Assembly (NCBI GenBank): GCA_964451885.1
Contig: CAYVJW010000001.1
Span: 1-47,642 of the forward strand
Length of the DNA: 47,642 nt
Direction: 5' to 3'
Origin: CAYVJW01 sp964451885
GTDB lineage: Bacteria > Patescibacteriota > Gracilibacteria > UBA4473
Shown: in pieces, positions 40,425-47,425 of the stretch
Layout: each line of letters begins with the position of its first letter
Position numbering within the stretch: position 1 is the stretch's first letter
Translations under genes and position numbers: made by a program
Notes under the pieces: generated by a model
The model's input: the letters and a program-made list of their open reading frames with translations, nothing else
Databases searched by the model: none
What the model was told of the DNA's origin: nothing

Positions 40425-40484
40425 ATCTAACTCAAAAGGTGCCGGATTCGATTCTCTTTAAATTTTGATTTGGAGAAGGATGAG

Positions 40485-40532
40485 ATGAAAGCTCCGGAGA
40501 GGATTGTGTCTGGTTCTTTGGCAGTTCGTTAA
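40485..40532 (+). CDS. Possible 15-residue leader peptide
   Basis: ATG 40485 follows GGAGAAGG (40472-40479) at a suitable distance and runs 15 codons (MKAPERIVSGSLAVR) to TAA, ending 35 nt before the 40568 start. It may be a translated leader; the evidence is only position and SD. Confidence 0.25.
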   Translation: MKAPERIVSGSLAVR

Positions 40533-40567
40533 AAACACATCAACTTTCAACAGAAAGGATGTTTATC

Positions 40568-41200
40568 ATGAACAAGAAACAGTCTGTTGGTGCAGTTGGG
40601 GTTGTGGTTGGCATAGTGGGATTGGTGACTGCCTATCTTGCTTATGCTTTTCCGGTGGAGAGTGGGCAGTCTCTTCCTTCTAAGGTTCTCTACACAATGG
40701 TGGTGATTCCGGGACTCTGTTTGTTCTATGGCCTCTTGCAGTTTCGGAGAAGCAAGGCGGTTCTCCTCTGGGGGCTTGCGTTGGCAATAATGTGTTTTTC
40801 GGGAGGGGCGTTTGTTTTGGGAGTTGATCCGTTGATTGTCTCGAAAACTTTTACCGAGTTCTGTGTGTTTATCATTTGGACCTGGGCTCTTTTTCCTCTG
40901 TGGAAAGGGGCGGAAGTTTGGCCATTCGCAAAGGATGAAAACCGGAAAGTTTTCATTTGGACAACGACTCCGGTTCTCCTGATCGTTGGGACAGTCCTGT
41001 TTTTCTTGGGGACGGAGGGAATTGATTCCGTGGTGGAGTATGTTTCTTCATCTTCCCACTGGGTACAGGAGGCGATATTGTGCGGCGTTGTGTTGCTGAT
41101 TTCCTTGTGGATGCTCATCACCAAGTCCATTCTGTTTCTTCGCGTATTGAAGAGCAAAAATGCCGGCTTGGATAAACCGGTTACGGATGAGGTCGAGTAG
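40568..41200 (+). CDS. Six-TM membrane protein, unknown
   Basis: From ATG 40568, preceded by AAAGGA 8 nt upstream, the protein has 210 residues; an ATG at 40559 is 9 nt upstream in frame. Six hydrophobic segments are seen (GAVGVVVGIVGLVTAYLAYA; VLYTMVVIPGLCLFYGLL; AVLLWGLALAIMCFSGGAFV; FTEFCVFIIWTWALFPLW; VFIWTTTPVLLIVGTVLFFL; EAILCGVVLLISLWMLIT), with a short charged tail. No family is recognised. Composition is richer in G+C than flanking genes (31 of 60 at 40741-40800). It has its own promoter and a strong terminator, as a single-gene unit. Confidence 0.75.
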   Translation: MNKKQSVGAVGVVVGIVGLVTAYLAYAFPVESGQSLPSKVLYTMVVIPGLCLFYGLLQFRRSKAVLLWGLALAIMCFSGGAFVLGVDPLIVSKTFTEFCVFIIWTWALFPLWKGAEVWPFAKDENRKVFIWTTTPVLLIVGTVLFFLGTEGIDSVVEYVSSSSHWVQEAILCGVVLLISLWMLITKSILFLRVLKSKNAGLDKPVTDEVE

Positions 41201-41280
41201 ATGATGAGGCTCCCCGAGGAGCTGGATGCTCCGGTTGGGTAGCTCAGAAGACAGTCAAATCAGGTGCAATTTTCAGATTT

Positions 41281-41319
41281 CCCCTTCCCGGCGCGGTTGT
41301 GCTGGGGGGGAGTTTTTTT
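41281..41319 (+). terminator. Rho-independent terminator of the 40568 gene
   Basis: CCTTCCCGGC (41283-41292) pairs with GCTGGGGGGG (41301-41310), including G-T pairs, followed by seven T at 41313-41319. Confidence 0.8.
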
Positions 41320-41322
41320 AAT

Positions 41323-41350
41323 GTAGGGAGAGAATCTATGTGTTCGTCTT
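41323..41350. repeat. Remnant of the GTAGGG palindromic element
   Basis: GTAGGGAGAGAATCTATG, then TGTTCGTC, aligns with the left arm of the 13031 element (GTAGGGGGTGAATCTGCG, then TGTTCGCC). The right arm is not preserved. Confidence 0.5.
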
Positions 41351-41402
41351 TTATGTAAATACATCCTCACAATAAATCACGCTTTAGTTCAACCTAAAAA
41401 AT

Positions 41403-41431
41403 TTGACACAAATGTATTGTGCGAATACAAT
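41403..41431 (+). promoter_or_regulatory. Near-consensus sigma70 promoter
   Basis: TTGACA (41403-41408), exactly 17 nt, TACAAT (41426-41431). This is the best promoter match in the window. Transcription would start near 41438. Confidence 0.7.
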
Positions 41432-41476
41432 ACTTTGATAATTAAATTTAATTGATCTTTTACAGGCCGGAATAAG

Positions 41477-41546
41477 TGGAGAGGATAGAGTAAATGAAAT
41501 TACTTCCGCTTGGAAAAATAATATATCATTTACTCTCATCTCTCTG
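41477..41546 (+). promoter_or_regulatory. Stem-loop masking SD and AUG of the 41494 ORF
   Basis: 41487-41497 pairs perfectly with 41526-41536 (ATAGAGTAAATGA region with TCATTTACTCT). After a 2-nt mismatch, 41477-41484 pairs with 41539-41546. The SD-like GGAGAGGA (41478-41485) and the AUG (41494-41496) both fall in the 5' arm. The loop is 28 nt. Confidence 0.65.
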
Positions 41547-41586
41547 CTTTGCGATGTCGCTTATGAAGCCTAAACCACTTAAATAA
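41494..41586 (+). CDS. 30-residue hydrophobic peptide, type I toxin-like candidate
   Basis: The ORF runs from ATG to TAA in 31 codons. AGGA lies 8 nt before the ATG. The peptide starts MKLLPLGKIIYHLL, has a hydrophobic centre (about residues 9-24, with one His) and ends in a Lys/Pro tail (MKPKPLK). Small hydrophobic peptides with basic tails, made from structured mRNAs and countered by antisense RNA, are the pattern of type I toxins such as Ibs, Ldr or TisB. Here there is a strong promoter, a long stem that hides SD and AUG, and a convergent promoter at 41707-41735. No homology is claimed, and a chance ORF of this length is possible. Confidence 0.4.
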   Translation: MKLLPLGKIIYHLLSSLCFAMSLMKPKPLK

Positions 41587-41706
41587 GCGCACCGTAAAAC
41601 ATTGAGAAAAACGGTTGATTTTGTAAAGACAATTCTTGAATTAACTTTTCCAAAAACTGCCTTTTCTCTACCAACCGTTTTACGGTCTTCCAAAAAATCT
41701 GTTCGT
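41526..41706 (-). ncRNA. Candidate antisense RNA
   Basis: A minus-strand transcript from the promoter at 41707-41735 would start near 41700 and run toward the 41494 ORF. ACCGT/ACGGT forms a small hairpin at its start, and ACCGTAAAAC (41591-41600) can pair with GTTTTACGGT (41677-41686). No clear terminator is seen, so the 3' end is a guess. Confidence 0.25.
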
Positions 41707-41900
41707 ATCCTACATCAAATTAGCAAGTAAGTCAAATTACTTCTAAATCCACAGTAAGATACATCAAGAACACCGTAGGTAATACGGATTATTACCAAAG
41801 CAAGGCGAGAGTACTTATCGAGGTGGGTTTGCCTCAGAAACCGGTTCAGGATTGTTCTACTTCATAAATGAAGTTCTCGAATAACTCCGGCCGGTTTCGC
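41587..41900 (+). other. Structured gene-poor region
   Basis: No supported protein gene. GGCCGGA (41465-41471) can pair with TCCGGCC (41886-41892), closing a segment of about 430 nt. An alternative local stem, GAAACCGG (41837-41844) with CCGGTTTC (41891-41898), uses the same 3' bases. ACTTCA/TGAAGT forms a hairpin near 41859-41874. The segment could be a long 3' UTR or an independent RNA. Confidence 0.35.
41707..41735 (-). promoter_or_regulatory. Convergent (antisense) promoter
   Basis: On the minus strand TTGACT (41735-41730), exactly 17 nt, TAGGAT (41712-41707). It points into the 41494 ORF. Confidence 0.5.
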
Positions 41901-41905
41901 TATGG

Positions 41906-41989
41906 GGATAGAACTTAGAAGAATACAGATTCTTTTTCTATGCTCTAAGCTCTAAGTTCTACCATCTTTTCCGCGTAGCGGATATGTTC
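41906..41989 (-). repeat. Interspersed palindromic element, copy C
   Basis: Same orientation as copy B: GGATAGAACTTAGAAG at the left, CCGCGTAGCGGATATGTTC at the right. It lies between the structured region and the end of the PBP gene. Confidence 0.85.
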
Positions 41990-42010
41990 TTGTTGAAATT
42001 CCTATAGATA

Positions 42011-45000
42011 TCACAGGTTCGTTATCTTTTCTGGACTCTCCACTGGCTCCTCTTTGCCAAAAAACTTTGTTGTTAGTTTTACTCTCGCTTTCCCCATTCT
42101 ATTCTTCGGTACATGAAATTGGGCTGATTTTCCGTTTACTTCGAATTTCTTTTGGAACGGGACGGTTTGCCCTTGGATGACTAGAAGCTCTGCCCATTCT
42201 ATGTTTTTTGGGTTTGGAAAGATCATGTCAATGGAAATGGTGTTTCGGTAGTTTGTGATTTTGGAAATCTCGGGAGTGCTTCCTTTCAAGAGTTTTTCGC
42301 GGTCATACAGGATCGGGATGGTTTTTTCGGAAAAATTACCGTGTTCATCCCAGGCGCGGGCCATGATATGGTGGCGTCCCAGGTTGCCTTTTGCGACAAA
42401 AGTTTGTTGGAATGGTTCAAGCAGTACTTCTCCCAGGTTTTTTTCATCGACCCAAAATTCCGCTTTTTTTACCCGGGATTCGTAGTCTTTTATGTCCGCT
42501 AATATATGGACCATTGAGTTTACGGGGACGTGTTGGTTTCCTTTTGGGCCGAGGAAATTTATTTCCGGTCCTTCATAATCGCCGCCTATTATTACTTCGA
42601 TTTCGTGTTCTCCCATGTTGTAAAGCCAATCGATAGCTACGGCTCGTAAGGTATGGGTGGTTCCGATTTTAGCTTGTGAAGGGAGGGCAAATCGGCCTTT
42701 CCATGGATAATGTTCACTGTCAGTAATGAGAATATCATCAAAGTAAAATTCAACCCCTTTCATTTCTGATTTTGCAGAAACGGAAACGTTAATTTCTATT
42801 TCTCCTGGAGACAGTGTGCCTCCGTCTTTGGGGCTTATAATTTTTATGAGCGGTATATTTCTTTGTTTTAAGGCATTCGGGATTTTATCGAGTAGTGTTC
42901 TTCGTCTTCGGTAAAAAGGGGAAAAGCTTAACCGGTTTTCGTTTTTCAGTTCTTCTTTTTCTGTCTCATTGCCTTCTTCATCTTCGTCTTCCTCTTCATC
43001 CATAATTTCTCCCAGAGACGACATAAATTCGGGATGGGTGGTGATCCATTCTTCTACCGGTTCTCGCCAGTGGGGCAGGTCGGAGCGTATGGATTTTAGA
43101 TCCAGGACGGTTTGTTCTATTCGCGCAAAACGCGGGGTAAACCGTGTCGGAGGTTGGCCGGTAAAACTGTCGATTTCTTCCGTTTTTATCGATTCGTCTA
43201 GTTTAGAGGGAACGGCAAAGGGGGCAAATACTTCTTCCTGCACTACGGAAAGAGGGGTAAGTTCTGTGGCCAGGTGTCCGGAAAATTTGTTTACTTTTCG
43301 GGTTTCCAGTTCTATTTCTACGTACGGTTTTTTTGGATCGGCTCCTTTCTCGACCAGATTTTTATGGGCATCAAGCATGAACCTTTTCCAGATTGGGGCG
43401 GCTACGGCCAGACCTGTGGCCCCTGGCTTCATTGGTTCTCCGCGGTTATTTCCGACCCATACGCCGGTTACCAGATGAGGGGTGAATCCGATCGTCCAGG
43501 AGTCTCCGGGAACGGTGATGGTTTTTGGATTTTCTTCTTCGTCTTCTTCCTCTTCTTCATTAAAATCCGGATTTTCCACTTTGCGGTTGGAGGTTCCGGT
43601 TTTTGATCCGTTATCGAATTTTCCGAGTTGTAGCAGTTTATTCCATTCAAATTCTTCTGTAACCGGGCGGGTGGTTTCATCAGTAAGGATGTTTCGTACC
43701 AAGGCGGCAACTTCCGGTTGGATGGCTTCCTTTTTCGTTTTTGAGGCATCGAATTTTTCCAATACTTTTCCGTTTGCGTCCTGTACTTCCAGGATGGCTG
43801 TGGGGTCGAAGTAACTTCCGTTATTTACAAACACCTGAAAGGCCGAGATATGGGAAAGTGGTTCGACTTCCGCCACTCCTACGCCCAATGCTACTCCATG
43901 TCGATCGGCATCTCCTTCAAATTTGATTCCTACTTTTTCTGCCAGGTCCAGGATGCTTTGGGGAGTGGCGAGAAAGGCCATCTTTACGGCCGGGATGTTC
44001 AGGCTGTGGTTTAGAGCGATTCTGGCTGAAACGGGGCCTATAAAATTCCCGTCAAAGTTTTGCGGCTGGTAATTGCCCCCGAAATCCGTTTCCACGTCGA
44101 AAACCGCTGTGGCGGGGGAGTATCCTTTTTCAAAAGACGCTGCGTACACGAACGGCTTAAAACTTGATCCCGGTTGTCTTCGGGCGGTGAGTATGTTTAC
44201 CTGTCCGTCGTTTTCCGTATCAAAATAATCTTTGCCGCCCACAAAGGCGAGTAGTTCTCCGGATTCCGGGTTTATGGCAGCTAAAGCTGCGTTTTTAGCT
44301 TCGTGCGTATCGAGATAGTGCTCGGTTTTTTCAGAAATAGTTTCTTCGGCGATATTTTGCAAATCAGGATTTAAGGTGGTGTAGATTCTGAGTCCTCCGT
44401 ACCGGAGGAATTCTTTGCCGTATTTTTCTTCCATTTTTTCCCTTACGTAAAATACGAAATGTGGGGCCTTGATGTCGGTTTTGTATTTTCTGAATTCCAC
44501 TTCTTTGCTTTCTGCCCAGGCGGTTTTGAACTGCTCGAAGGTAATCATCTCCAGGTCAAGCATCCGTTTAAGCACCAGGTCTTTACGGCCTTTCTTGTAA
44601 ACTCTTTCCCCTGTTTCCGAATTTTCTTCATAAAATCCGGTGAGAAGTTTTTTATTGGCTCCATAGGGGGAAAATCTGGTCGGAGCTACTGGTAGGCAAG
44701 CGAGGATTGCAGATTCGGCGAGGGTGAGCTCTCTGGCGGATTTTCCGAAAAAGGTTTTTGCGGCGGCTTCTACTCCGTGGGCATTGTGTCCGTAGGGAAT
44801 TTTATTCAGGTACATTTCCAGGATTTCGTCTTTTGTGTAGTACCATTCGACTTTCATGGAGAGAAGGAGTTCTTTGAATTTTCGTGTGATGGTTTTTTCC
44901 CGGGAAAGAAAAGAGTTTTTTACCAGTTGTTGGGTAATAGTGGATCCTCCACGGCTTGTGCCGATTCCGAAAAAACGGTTCAGGACAGCTTTTGTAAGAC

Positions 45001-45406
45001 CGCCTACATCGAATCCGAAGTGATCGTAAAATTGATCGTCTTCAATCGCGATAGTGGCTTTTTTCATCCATTCTGGGATTTCTGTAAGCGGTAAATATTC
45101 CCGGTTTTCGTCTCCGTGGATGACGTAGAGGACGTGATCGTTAGGATTTTCTTCGGGATCAAGAGCTCCTCGATCGTAGATGACGGTGGATTCGGAAAAT
45201 TGCAGTTGGGAGGCGTTTTCAACCGAAGGAAGAAAATATGCTCCGTAGGCAAATAGTCCGACAAAGGCAAGAATAAAAAGCCCAAGAAGCCATTTCCACC
45301 ACTTGGATTTTTTCCTTGGGGCAGTAGGCTTTTTATGCATAAAAAACGATCGTACTTTTCGCCAAAAGGGAGTGTATTGGCGGATTCTTCTTCTTCGAAG
45401 GAGCAT
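42011..45406 (-). CDS. Class A penicillin-binding protein (PBP1A type)
   Basis: A bifunctional peptidoglycan synthase of 1131 residues. After a basic cytoplasmic tail and one TM helix (WLLGLFILAFVGLFAYGAYF, about 40-60) comes the GT51 glycosyltransferase domain (AIEDDQFYDHFGFD, GGSTITQQLVKNSFL, EILEMYLNKIPYG). The transpeptidase domain has RQPGSSFKPFVYA (Ser-x-x-Lys), SLN in ALNHSLNIPAVK, and GSKTGTSNRK. An acidic run (EEEEEDEEE) follows KTGTS, where most PBPs have a short loop. The C-terminal ~250 residues hold an acidic linker and Ig-like repeats (ISPKDGGTLSPGEIEINVSV, and a related segment further on), unlike E. coli PBP1a. Anchored in the membrane, active outside. Confidence 0.95.
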   Translation of the reverse strand: MLLRRRRIRQYTPFWRKVRSFFMHKKPTAPRKKSKWWKWLLGLFILAFVGLFAYGAYFLPSVENASQLQFSESTVIYDRGALDPEENPNDHVLYVIHGDENREYLPLTEIPEWMKKATIAIEDDQFYDHFGFDVGGLTKAVLNRFFGIGTSRGGSTITQQLVKNSFLSREKTITRKFKELLLSMKVEWYYTKDEILEMYLNKIPYGHNAHGVEAAAKTFFGKSARELTLAESAILACLPVAPTRFSPYGANKKLLTGFYEENSETGERVYKKGRKDLVLKRMLDLEMITFEQFKTAWAESKEVEFRKYKTDIKAPHFVFYVREKMEEKYGKEFLRYGGLRIYTTLNPDLQNIAEETISEKTEHYLDTHEAKNAALAAINPESGELLAFVGGKDYFDTENDGQVNILTARRQPGSSFKPFVYAASFEKGYSPATAVFDVETDFGGNYQPQNFDGNFIGPVSARIALNHSLNIPAVKMAFLATPQSILDLAEKVGIKFEGDADRHGVALGVGVAEVEPLSHISAFQVFVNNGSYFDPTAILEVQDANGKVLEKFDASKTKKEAIQPEVAALVRNILTDETTRPVTEEFEWNKLLQLGKFDNGSKTGTSNRKVENPDFNEEEEEDEEENPKTITVPGDSWTIGFTPHLVTGVWVGNNRGEPMKPGATGLAVAAPIWKRFMLDAHKNLVEKGADPKKPYVEIELETRKVNKFSGHLATELTPLSVVQEEVFAPFAVPSKLDESIKTEEIDSFTGQPPTRFTPRFARIEQTVLDLKSIRSDLPHWREPVEEWITTHPEFMSSLGEIMDEEEDEDEEGNETEKEELKNENRLSFSPFYRRRRTLLDKIPNALKQRNIPLIKIISPKDGGTLSPGEIEINVSVSAKSEMKGVEFYFDDILITDSEHYPWKGRFALPSQAKIGTTHTLRAVAIDWLYNMGEHEIEVIIGGDYEGPEINFLGPKGNQHVPVNSMVHILADIKDYESRVKKAEFWVDEKNLGEVLLEPFQQTFVAKGNLGRHHIMARAWDEHGNFSEKTIPILYDREKLLKGSTPEISKITNYRNTISIDMIFPNPKNIEWAELLVIQGQTVPFQKKFEVNGKSAQFHVPKNRMGKARVKLTTKFFGKEEPVESPEKITNL

Positions 45407-45526
45407 GGGAAAAGAAATTCAAAAATCAAAATTCAAAGTGCAAAATCACAATTATAAAATACAAAAATAACAAAAAACTGCAAGATTCTCTTGTAAAACT
45501 TCTCACAGCATACTAAATATTTAATT

Positions 45527-45922
45527 CTAATTTCTCACCTCCTTCTTGTTACTCTCCGAAAACACCTCTTCCGTTTCCGGATTATGGATTATAGCCCAAA
45601 AGACATCTCCAAGTTTGATTTCGGTTTTTTCCCGAATGAGGAGATCTTCCCTTTTTCCGGTCCATTGGACATGGGCGGCGTTGTTTTTTTTATTTGAACC
45701 GGGGCGGGGGGTGAAGGTTGGACAGCCGCTTTGGGAGTTTGATGCGGGGATTTCGGGGCAGAGGTCGGCGGAATCAGGGAGTCCGTCGTTGTCGGTATCG
45801 GATGTTGTTTGGGCAAATCCGAATGAAATAATGGATAATGAAAGAATGAAAGCAATGAAGAAAATGAAAATAATGAAAAGAGGAAATATGTTTTTTTTCT
45901 TGATTCTTGATTCTTGATTCAT
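45527..45922 (-). CDS. TSP3-repeat membrane or secreted protein
   Basis: From ATG 45922 the protein has 131 residues. The N-terminus MNQESRIKKKNIF leads to a long hydrophobic segment (LFIIFIFFIAFILSLSIISFGFA), a signal peptide or anchor, followed by a calcium-binding thrombospondin type 3 motif DTDNDGLPDSADLCP and a short domain with VQWTGKREDLLIREKTEIKLGD. A start at 46021 would overlap the divergent glycosyltransferase. The 5' coding DNA is a run of GAATCAA units like intergenic spacer repeats. Function unknown; TSP3 motifs are common in surface proteins. Confidence 0.7.
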   Translation of the reverse strand: MNQESRIKKKNIFPLFIIFIFFIAFILSLSIISFGFAQTTSDTDNDGLPDSADLCPEIPASNSQSGCPTFTPRPGSNKKNNAAHVQWTGKREDLLIREKTEIKLGDVFWAIIHNPETEEVFSESNKKEVRN

Positions 45923-45976
45923 AATTCTTGGGGTGAAACAGTGTAATTCTATTCTTTTAAGATTTATTTTCCAAGT

Positions 45977-47170
45977 ATGGGGCATCAAAAAACGAAAATG
46001 ATTACCTTCTTTCTCGACCAAGGCGAATTTCTCGGCGGCGCCGAGCGTTTCCTTATTGATTTTTTGAAAAGTCTGGATGAGGCGGATAAGAAAAGAATTA
46101 ATCCGGTTGTTGTGGGGGGAAAAGATAAAAAATATCGTGAATTGTTATTGGGCATATCGTTTGAAGATTTTGATTATCCTTCGGTTAGGGGGAATGTTTT
46201 TCAGAAATTTATGGCTGTGTTTCGGCTTATTTCTGCGGCGTGGAAGTTGAAGAAGTTGGCGGAGAAGAATGAAGTTAGATGTTTTTTTTCAAACTCCCCT
46301 CGGACGCACTTTGTTATGTTTCTGGCAAAAACTATCTTTCGGATTCCCGGGAAGTGGATATGTATGTTCCATGATCTTACCGTGCCGGATTTTTTATTAA
46401 GGCAAATTGCTTTGCGGGCGGATGTTTTGGTGGCCAATGGTATTCCGATGCAAAAAAAACTTAAGGCTTGTATATCTCAAGTATGCTGTAAAAAGATTGA
46501 AATTATATCAAATGGGATAGATTCTTATATCGCACCGAAAGCAAGTATTCCGAAAGAAATTAAGAATATTTTGGTTTTGGGACGACTTGATCCGAGAAAA
46601 GGGCAGATGTTTGCTTTGGAGGCGGCTGATTTGTTAAAAGAGCGATATCCTGACGTTAAATTTACTTTTGTCGGGAGTTCGGTGGTTTCTGATTTACGGA
46701 CGGTGGAGTATGAGAAGAAGCTTTTGGATTTTGTGAAAACCAGGGAGTTATCGAATGTTGAGTTTGTGCCGGAAGTGGAAAATCCTTTTGAAGTTATTAA
46801 TGAATCAGCCTTGGTGCTGTTTCTTCCCACAGAGCCGGAGACTTTCGGGCGGGTGGTGATTGAGGCTTTGGCTTTGGGGAAGCTGGTGTTGGCTTTTGAT
46901 GAGGTGGGACCGAGGGAGATACTGAAGGAATATGAAGAATTTTTGGGGAAATGTGAAAGTCACTCGCTCACGAAACGTGAAAGTCACCCGCCCACGGGTG
47001 ATTTAAGAGTGAAATGTCGGAATTCAAAAATTCTTGCTAAACAAATTGAATATTTTTTGGAAAATCCTTCTTTGATTTCTTTTTATACGAAAAGGGGGAG
47101 GGCGTTTGTGGAGGGGAGGTATTCTTTGGAGAGGACTAAGAAGGGGTTGGTGGGGGTTATCAGTGATTAA
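45977..47170 (+). CDS. GT4-type glycosyltransferase
   Basis: A 397-residue GT-B enzyme that probably builds surface polysaccharide or glycolipid. ATG 45977 is used (TATTTT 6 nt upstream); ATG 45998 is an alternative. Seen are FFLDQGEFLGGAERFLIDFL (acceptor-side Gly-rich loop), ILVLGRLDPRKGQMFALEAADLL, VKFTFVGSS, and the donor-site motif LFLPTEPETFGRVVIEALALGKLVLAFDEVGPREIL with its Glu pair. Donor and acceptor cannot be read. After EEFLGK the frame carries about 22 odd residues (CESHSLTKRESHPPTGD...) encoded by tandem palindromic repeats at 46954-47016. Divergent from the TSP3 gene. Confidence 0.88.
   Translation: MGHQKTKMITFFLDQGEFLGGAERFLIDFLKSLDEADKKRINPVVVGGKDKKYRELLLGISFEDFDYPSVRGNVFQKFMAVFRLISAAWKLKKLAEKNEVRCFFSNSPRTHFVMFLAKTIFRIPGKWICMFHDLTVPDFLLRQIALRADVLVANGIPMQKKLKACISQVCCKKIEIISNGIDSYIAPKASIPKEIKNILVLGRLDPRKGQMFALEAADLLKERYPDVKFTFVGSSVVSDLRTVEYEKKLLDFVKTRELSNVEFVPEVENPFEVINESALVLFLPTEPETFGRVVIEALALGKLVLAFDEVGPREILKEYEEFLGKCESHSLTKRESHPPTGDLRVKCRNSKILAKQIEYFLENPSLISFYTKRGRAFVEGRYSLERTKKGLVGVISD
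46954..47016. repeat. REP-like tandem palindromic repeat inside the glycosyltransferase gene
   Basis: GTGAAAGTCACTCGCTCACG and GTGAAAGTCACCCGCCCACG are tandem copies; TCACCC (46984-46989) pairs with GGGTGA (46996-47001). The insertion keeps the frame open. Confidence 0.7.
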
Positions 47171-47277
47171 TGAAAAATCAGATTGTTTTTCTGTGGGGGC
47201 GAACCGTGAAAATAATAATTAAACAAAACAAAATTTGACCTCTTTACCCCCCCTAACCCCCTTAACAGAGGGGAATT
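47171..47277. repeat. Intergenic repeat fragments
   Basis: TGTGGGGGCGAACC (47192-47205) looks like one arm of the GTAGGGGCGAA element. It is followed by a C-rich string (ACCCCCCCTAACCCCCTTAA, about 47246-47265) and GAGGGG, of the kind seen in dispersed bacterial intergenic repeats. No gene is seen here. Confidence 0.45.
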
Positions 47278-47425
47278 GTAATTTTACACACATCTCAACA
47301 ACTGAAGGGGAGGTTTCCCAACCTCGCCGTATAGCAGAAGCAACGTTTGTATTCGGCGAAGATATGAATCATCGCCTTCAAATTATGTTTTATATTTGGC
47401 TTTGTTTGAACGTGTGTAAAATTAC
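47278..47425. ncRNA. Candidate multi-arm structured RNA
   Basis: GTAATTTTACACAC (47278-47291) is perfectly complementary to GTGTGTAAAATTAC (47412-47425). Inside are GAGGTT/AACCTC with loop TCCC, CGCCG/CGGCG, and an alternative GGCGA/TCGCC. This gives a closed multi-arm fold of 148 nt. Strand and function are unknown; it could be a mobile non-autonomous element rather than an RNA gene. Confidence 0.4.

Noticed and set aside
41225..41290. tRNA-like 5' sequence (GGTTGGGTAGCTCAG)
   Set aside because: No matching acceptor 3' strand, anticodon arm or TTCGANN loop follows.
41526..41693. 55-codon minus-strand ORF from a TTG
   Set aside because: No SD, a rare start codon only about 7 nt from the predicted transcript start, and full overlap with the stem-loop and 41494 ORF. 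Not reported as a gene.
41465..41892. RNase P RNA or tmRNA
   Set aside because: A 7-bp closing stem and phrases like AAGCGCACCG recall P RNA, but the conserved GAGGAAAGUC and ACAGAA regions are missing, as are a tmRNA T-loop, tag ORF and CCA end.
435..47170. UGA recoded as glycine (Gracilibacteria-type code)
   Set aside because: UGA ends many well-aligned proteins at the expected length (for example eno and lgt) and is not needed inside any conserved motif.
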